From NCBI GenBank assembly GCA_021778575.1, contig JAJYCH010000143.1:1-8715 (forward strand): a stretch of DNA of 8,715 nucleotides. Direction: 5' to 3'. The position numbers and the translations under genes are program-made. Numbering within the stretch: position 1 is the first letter of the stretch; the number at the start of each line of letters is the position of its first letter. Positions 5,443 to 8,715 of the stretch are shown piece after piece. The notes under the pieces are model-generated. The model made no database searches, was not told the DNA's origin, and worked only from the letters and a program-made list of their open reading frames with translations. The DNA is from Planctomycetota bacterium (GTDB taxonomy: Bacteria; Planctomycetota; Planctomycetia; Isosphaerales; Isosphaeraceae).

Positions 5443-8390
5443 CCAGCGCGATCCATGACGGCGACGGTTCCCGCACGGGCGATGCTGCCGGGAATCGGTC
5501 CTTGAGCCCGCGGTCAAGGCCTGGGAGGTTCGAGCCGTGGTCGGTCCTGGCCCTGGCGGTCGTGTCGCTCGGCCTGATCGGCTCGATTCCGGGCCGGGTT
5601 CAGGCTCAAGGGCAGGGTTCGGAAGTCCCCAACGGGCCGAAGCCGCTGGAAGACTTCGAGATCGACGCCGACAACGACGGGGTTCCTGACGGTTGGTACA
5701 ACTTTCGGGATGCCCGGCTGATCGAGGGGGGGCTCGGCCCGGCGAAGTCGAAATGTCTCCGGTTCGAGAACGACAAGCCGGGCCGGCCGTCGCGGGCCAG
5801 CCGGGCGTTCGGGATCGATGGGCGGGTTTACGAGGCGATCGTCGTCGGTCTCTGGGTCCGGCAAGAGAAGATCGTCGGCGGCGAACGGCTCGGCGACGAT
5901 CCCGGGCTGGTCATCGACTTCATCGGCGACCCGATCGAGCTGAAGACCGAGCGCCGGGGAATTCTCGGCCCGTGGAAGACGATCGGATCAACCTGGACCC
6001 ATGTTTCGCGGCGACTGCCGATCACGCCCAAGACCCGGCTGGCGATTCTCTCGGTGGGCTTGCTCGGGGCGACCGGTCTGGTCGAGATCGATAACCTGAC
6101 GATCGAGCTGGTGCCGATCGGCGGCAAGATATCCTCGAACATGGTGCTCAACGGGGATTTCGAGCTGGGTGATCCCGACCCGCTGCACTGGGTGATCGAT
6201 CACGGATCGAAACGGGTGATGCCCGGCAACCGCTCGAACGCGGCGATCGAGTTGAAGGGGAGCGGGGCCCGCGCTTTCGCCGGTCTGGCGTTGCCGGTCC
6301 AGGGGTTGGGCCAGCTCGAAGTCTCGGTCGTCGCCAAGGCGAACGGGCTCCGAGGCGCCAGCGGAGCGATGGCGACCTTCTTCTTCCTCGATAATGAGGG
6401 GAGACCGGTCGCCGGACTGGATGGTGGGCTTCCCGCGCTGAACTTCACCGGGACATTCGGCTGGATGCCCAGCAAGGCGACGGTCAACGTGCCGCCGGCG
6501 GCCGTCCGGGCGTTGCTTCAGTTCGAGAAAAATTCGGCCTTCGGGACGCTCCTGATCGACGACGTACAGGTCACGTCGAATGGCGGCGACGCGCAGTGGA
6601 CTCCGTACCACGTGGTGACCGGCACGACCTCGTGGCTTCCGGTCACGGCTTCGCCGGCGATCGTGGCGAATTCGGCGCTCGATGCCTCGAAATTGCTCGA
6701 CGCTCCGGCGGGTAAGAATGGGTTTGTCACCGTCAAGGACGGTCGGTTGCACTTCACCAAAGGGGGCCGGGCGCGGTTCTTCGGGGTCTCGCTCCTGCCG
6801 CCGACCGGGTTCCCGACCGACAAGGAAAAGGCGATCGCCCTGGCGGATCGGCTCGCCCGGTCGGGAGTGAACCTGGTCCGCCTGGCCGAACTCGACACGC
6901 CGCTCGGCCCGGCCCGGAGCCTGTTCGACGACGTGCGCGAGGACACCAAGGAACTCGATCCGGAGTCGCTGGCGAACCTCGATCAGTTGATCGCGGCGCT
7001 CAAGGAGCGTGGAATTTACGTGGCGATCGAGCTTCAAGGGGCTCGGCGGTTCCGCGACGGCGACAAGTCGATTCCCGACGCCCGGCGGCTCCCGCCCGGT
7101 GGCGGTCCCGCCGCCGCGTTCGACCCCAACGTCCGCGAAGCCGCGCGCAAGGCCGCCGAACAGTTGCTCGGGCACGTCAACCCGTTGACGGGCCTGGCGC
7201 TCCGCGACGACCCGGTCCTGGCCTGGATCACCCTGGCCGGCGAGCTGAGCCTGTTCGACCTGACCACCGCCGGAGACAAGGAATCGCCCGCCGAATCGAG
7301 CGAGATCCGTGACCTGATGCGCAAGGACAGCGTGCCCAACGACCGGAAGGGCTGGAGGCCGATCGAGTCCGACCAGTGGCGAACCCTGGCCGACTCGCTC
7401 CGGAAGCTCGGCGTCAAGGTGCCGATCGCCGGTGGATCGCACTGGCGTCGCGACGCGGATTACTCGGCCGCGCAGGCGATCTCGGGTCTCGACCTGATCG
7501 ACGATCGGCTCTACTACAACCCGCCCAGTTGGACCAGTCCCGAACGTCGCTCGCTGCTCTGGAACCGGAGCGGCGGCCTTCTGGGTGAATCGTCGAAGAA
7601 GCGCAAGACCGACCGGCCTTATGTCGTCGGCCAGTGGGCGTCGCAGACCACCGGAGCCTGGGCGACCCCTTACGAAGGGGCCGACCTTCTGCTCGCCGCC
7701 GAGACCGCTTCGCGCGAGGATTGGGACGGGTTGATCCGTCGAGGCGTCTTCATGTTTCCGAAGGATTGGGGGGCCGACGCCGCCGGAACCGGTGGTGGCG
7801 AGGACATTTTCTCGCTTCCCGAAGTGGTCAACGGCATCCCCCAGGCATTCGCGCTGCTTCCTCACGCCTCGTCGATCCTGTTGCGCACGCCCGAGCACAA
7901 ACAGGGGACGAAGGCGACTCGAAAAGGAGTCGGGCTCTGGAACCCGGTTGAAGGGCGGACGGTGATCGACACGCCGTATACCCGGGGGGTCGCCGGGTTC
8001 GTCGACGATTACTCGGCGAGCTTCGATGGTCTCTCGATCGCCCTGGACACCAACGGTTTCGGCGTGGCGATGGTCTCGTCGCTCGGTCCCGAGCCGATCG
8101 CGACCAGCCAGCGTCTGCTCGTCACCGTGATCGGTCGGGTCGAGCCGACCGGCTTCCTCTGGGCCGACGAATGGCGGCGAGAGGTGGCGTTTCCCGGTCT
8201 CCCGCCGCTGCTTCAGGAGCCGATCAAGGCCCGGATCGGCTGGAAGAAGGCCGGAATCGTCAAGGCGTTCGCTCTCGATAACTCCGGGACCCGGCTGGCC
8301 GCCGCGCCGGTCGAAAAAGTCGAAGGGGGCTACAGGCTCTTGATCGATGGCCGGATTCCCGGCATTCACTGGGAACTCGTCGCGGAGTGA
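5439..8390 (+). CDS. Large exported clan GH-A glycosidase-like protein, possibly catalytically inactive
   Basis: The 983-residue product has a hydrophobic segment at about 34-50 and a possible signal peptidase site after RVQA (56), following a long basic N-terminus. Next come a beta-sandwich-like region (66-226) with a DADNDGVPDGW calcium-loop-like motif (DxDxDGxxD, 76-84), and a second carbohydrate-binding-like region (about 232-380, NGDFELGD to LLIDDVQV). From about 432 a TIM-barrel-like domain follows (GGRARFFGV, RSGVNLVRLAELD, IAALKERGIYVAIEL), then a C-terminal beta region (about 800-983) with DTPYTRGVAGF, which I recall from planctomycete GH5-like proteins. The likely acid/base is Glu602 in TLAGELSLF, where Asn-Glu is expected. 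At the expected nucleophile position, VVGQWASQ, there is Gln732 instead of Glu. The GTG start is supported by GAGGGAG (5425-5431) and by the 4-base overlap with pcm. It may be an active glycosidase with other residues, or a binding protein. The exact GH family is uncertain. Confidence 0.85.
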   Translation: MTSAIHDGDGSRTGDAAGNRSLSPRSRPGRFEPWSVLALAVVSLGLIGSIPGRVQAQGQGSEVPNGPKPLEDFEIDADNDGVPDGWYNFRDARLIEGGLGPAKSKCLRFENDKPGRPSRASRAFGIDGRVYEAIVVGLWVRQEKIVGGERLGDDPGLVIDFIGDPIELKTERRGILGPWKTIGSTWTHVSRRLPITPKTRLAILSVGLLGATGLVEIDNLTIELVPIGGKISSNMVLNGDFELGDPDPLHWVIDHGSKRVMPGNRSNAAIELKGSGARAFAGLALPVQGLGQLEVSVVAKANGLRGASGAMATFFFLDNEGRPVAGLDGGLPALNFTGTFGWMPSKATVNVPPAAVRALLQFEKNSAFGTLLIDDVQVTSNGGDAQWTPYHVVTGTTSWLPVTASPAIVANSALDASKLLDAPAGKNGFVTVKDGRLHFTKGGRARFFGVSLLPPTGFPTDKEKAIALADRLARSGVNLVRLAELDTPLGPARSLFDDVREDTKELDPESLANLDQLIAALKERGIYVAIELQGARRFRDGDKSIPDARRLPPGGGPAAAFDPNVREAARKAAEQLLGHVNPLTGLALRDDPVLAWITLAGELSLFDLTTAGDKESPAESSEIRDLMRKDSVPNDRKGWRPIESDQWRTLADSLRKLGVKVPIAGGSHWRRDADYSAAQAISGLDLIDDRLYYNPPSWTSPERRSLLWNRSGGLLGESSKKRKTDRPYVVGQWASQTTGAWATPYEGADLLLAAETASREDWDGLIRRGVFMFPKDWGADAAGTGGGEDIFSLPEVVNGIPQAFALLPHASSILLRTPEHKQGTKATRKGVGLWNPVEGRTVIDTPYTRGVAGFVDDYSASFDGLSIALDTNGFGVAMVSSLGPEPIATSQRLLVTVIGRVEPTGFLWADEWRREVAFPGLPPLLQEPIKARIGWKKAGIVKAFALDNSGTRLAAAPVEKVEGGYRLLIDGRIPGIHWELVAE

Positions 8391-8502
8391 TGCCAAAAAA
8401 GAACCCTTGAAACCCGCCTCCACTGGTTTTGAGGGGCGTGATTTCGTAGGTTAAAGGCGAAAGCTCTCTCAGAGGGACAACCGAGACGAGAATGATCACT
8501 CC

Positions 8503-8715
8503 ATGAACAGCCCCACCCCTCGTCATGTCTACGGGCTTCTCAGTGCCCGATCGTTATCTTATTCGAGGATTTGTCTCCGGAGTCTGTTCCGGAACGTGGT
8601 CGAGCCCATTTCGCTCACTTTGATCACGGACAAACCTTCGGACAAGGCGGCCTTGATCGAGACGATGGAAGAGATCGCTCCCGACCCTCGCCATTCATGG
8701 AAGGTTGTGGACGAG
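8503..8715 (+). CDS. Partial gene, glycosyltransferase-like N-terminus
   Basis: An ATG at 8503 opens a frame of 71 codons that runs off the right edge without a stop. It begins MNSPTPRHVYGLLSARS, followed by a segment with SLFRNVVEPISLTLITD, then an acidic helix-like part (LIETMEEIAPDP) and WKVVDE. The pattern of an 'xxLLSARSLxYxxxCLRSLFRN' opening and a beta strand LTLITD resembles the start of nucleotide-diphospho-sugar transferases that act on glycans; I recall similar N-termini in planctomycete proteins but cannot confirm the family from 71 residues. The ribosome site is weak (a GAGACGAGA stretch 11 or more bases upstream). It is 112 bases downstream of the glycosidase-like gene on the same strand and may be transcribed separately or by read-through. 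Confidence 0.6.
   Translation, partial: MNSPTPRHVYGLLSARSLSYSRICLRSLFRNVVEPISLTLITDKPSDKAALIETMEEIAPDPRHSWKVVDE

Noticed and set aside
4390..5517. A 375-codon minus-strand frame covering pcm and the intergenic region
   Set aside because: It is antisense to a secure pcm gene, has Arg/Asp/His-rich low-information sequence, and would place the gene across the divergent promoter region.
5439..8390. Frequent GATCG/CGATCG words in the glycosidase-like gene as a functional repeat
   Set aside because: They fall in coding frame as common Asp, Ile and Arg codons in a GC-rich gene, without regular spacing.
5988..8423. An 811-codon open frame on the minus strand, antisense to the glycosidase-like gene
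   Set aside because: Its product is rich in Arg, Gly, Pro and Asp with no domain pattern. It follows from strong GC-rich codon bias of the plus-strand gene, whose product shows coherent domains.
8405..8450. Terminator hairpin after the glycosidase-like gene
   Set aside because: CGCCTC can pair with GGGGCG only with a G-T pair and a loop of over ten bases, and no clear T-run follows.

Overview
The window looks like a chromosomal segment from a planctomycete, probably of the Isosphaeraceae type. This is inferred from gene content, not from any marker gene. The signs are a DUF1559 pseudopilin-like protein with an exact H-X9-DG motif, a DUF1573 domain, many secreted proteins, and a large multidomain secreted glycosidase-like protein. 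No rRNA, tRNA, CRISPR array, transposase gene or phage gene was seen.

The left half (125-4388) is a four-gene set on the minus strand with short gaps, likely one operon. Read in transcription order it holds: (1) a small secreted protein (4388-3927) with a Sec signal peptide, then a textbook double-glycine leader motif, then a core with 12 cysteines; (2) an unrecognised secreted protein (3854-2877); (3) an exported, membrane-anchored protein (2844-1159) joining a C39-type cysteine peptidase domain to a DUF1573 region; (4) a DUF1559 pseudopilin-like protein (1138-125). C39 peptidases are the enzymes that cut double-glycine leaders. A GG-leader precursor and a C39 domain in one operon therefore suggest a maturation pair. 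Both partners appear to be exported, whereas the C39 domains of classical bacteriocin exporters act in the cytosol. This candidate outer-face GG-peptide processing system is the most interesting content of the window.

A 304-base divergent intergenic region (4389-4692) separates this operon from a plus-strand pair. The first gene of the pair (4693-5442) is a protein-L-isoaspartate O-methyltransferase (pcm) that carries an apparent signal peptide, which is unusual for this SAM-dependent family. The second (5439-8390), overlapping it by a GTGA junction, is a 983-residue exported protein with two N-terminal beta-sandwich regions, a clan GH-A-like barrel and a C-terminal beta domain. The usual nucleophile Glu of the barrel seems to be Gln and the Asn before the acid/base Glu is Gly, so it may be a non-hydrolytic carbohydrate binder.

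After a 112-base gap, an open reading frame starts at 8503 and runs off the right edge. It resembles the N-terminus of a glycosyltransferase-like protein. The plus-strand pair is very GC-rich; the first two genes of the minus-strand operon are visibly less so, which fits faster evolution or a different origin.
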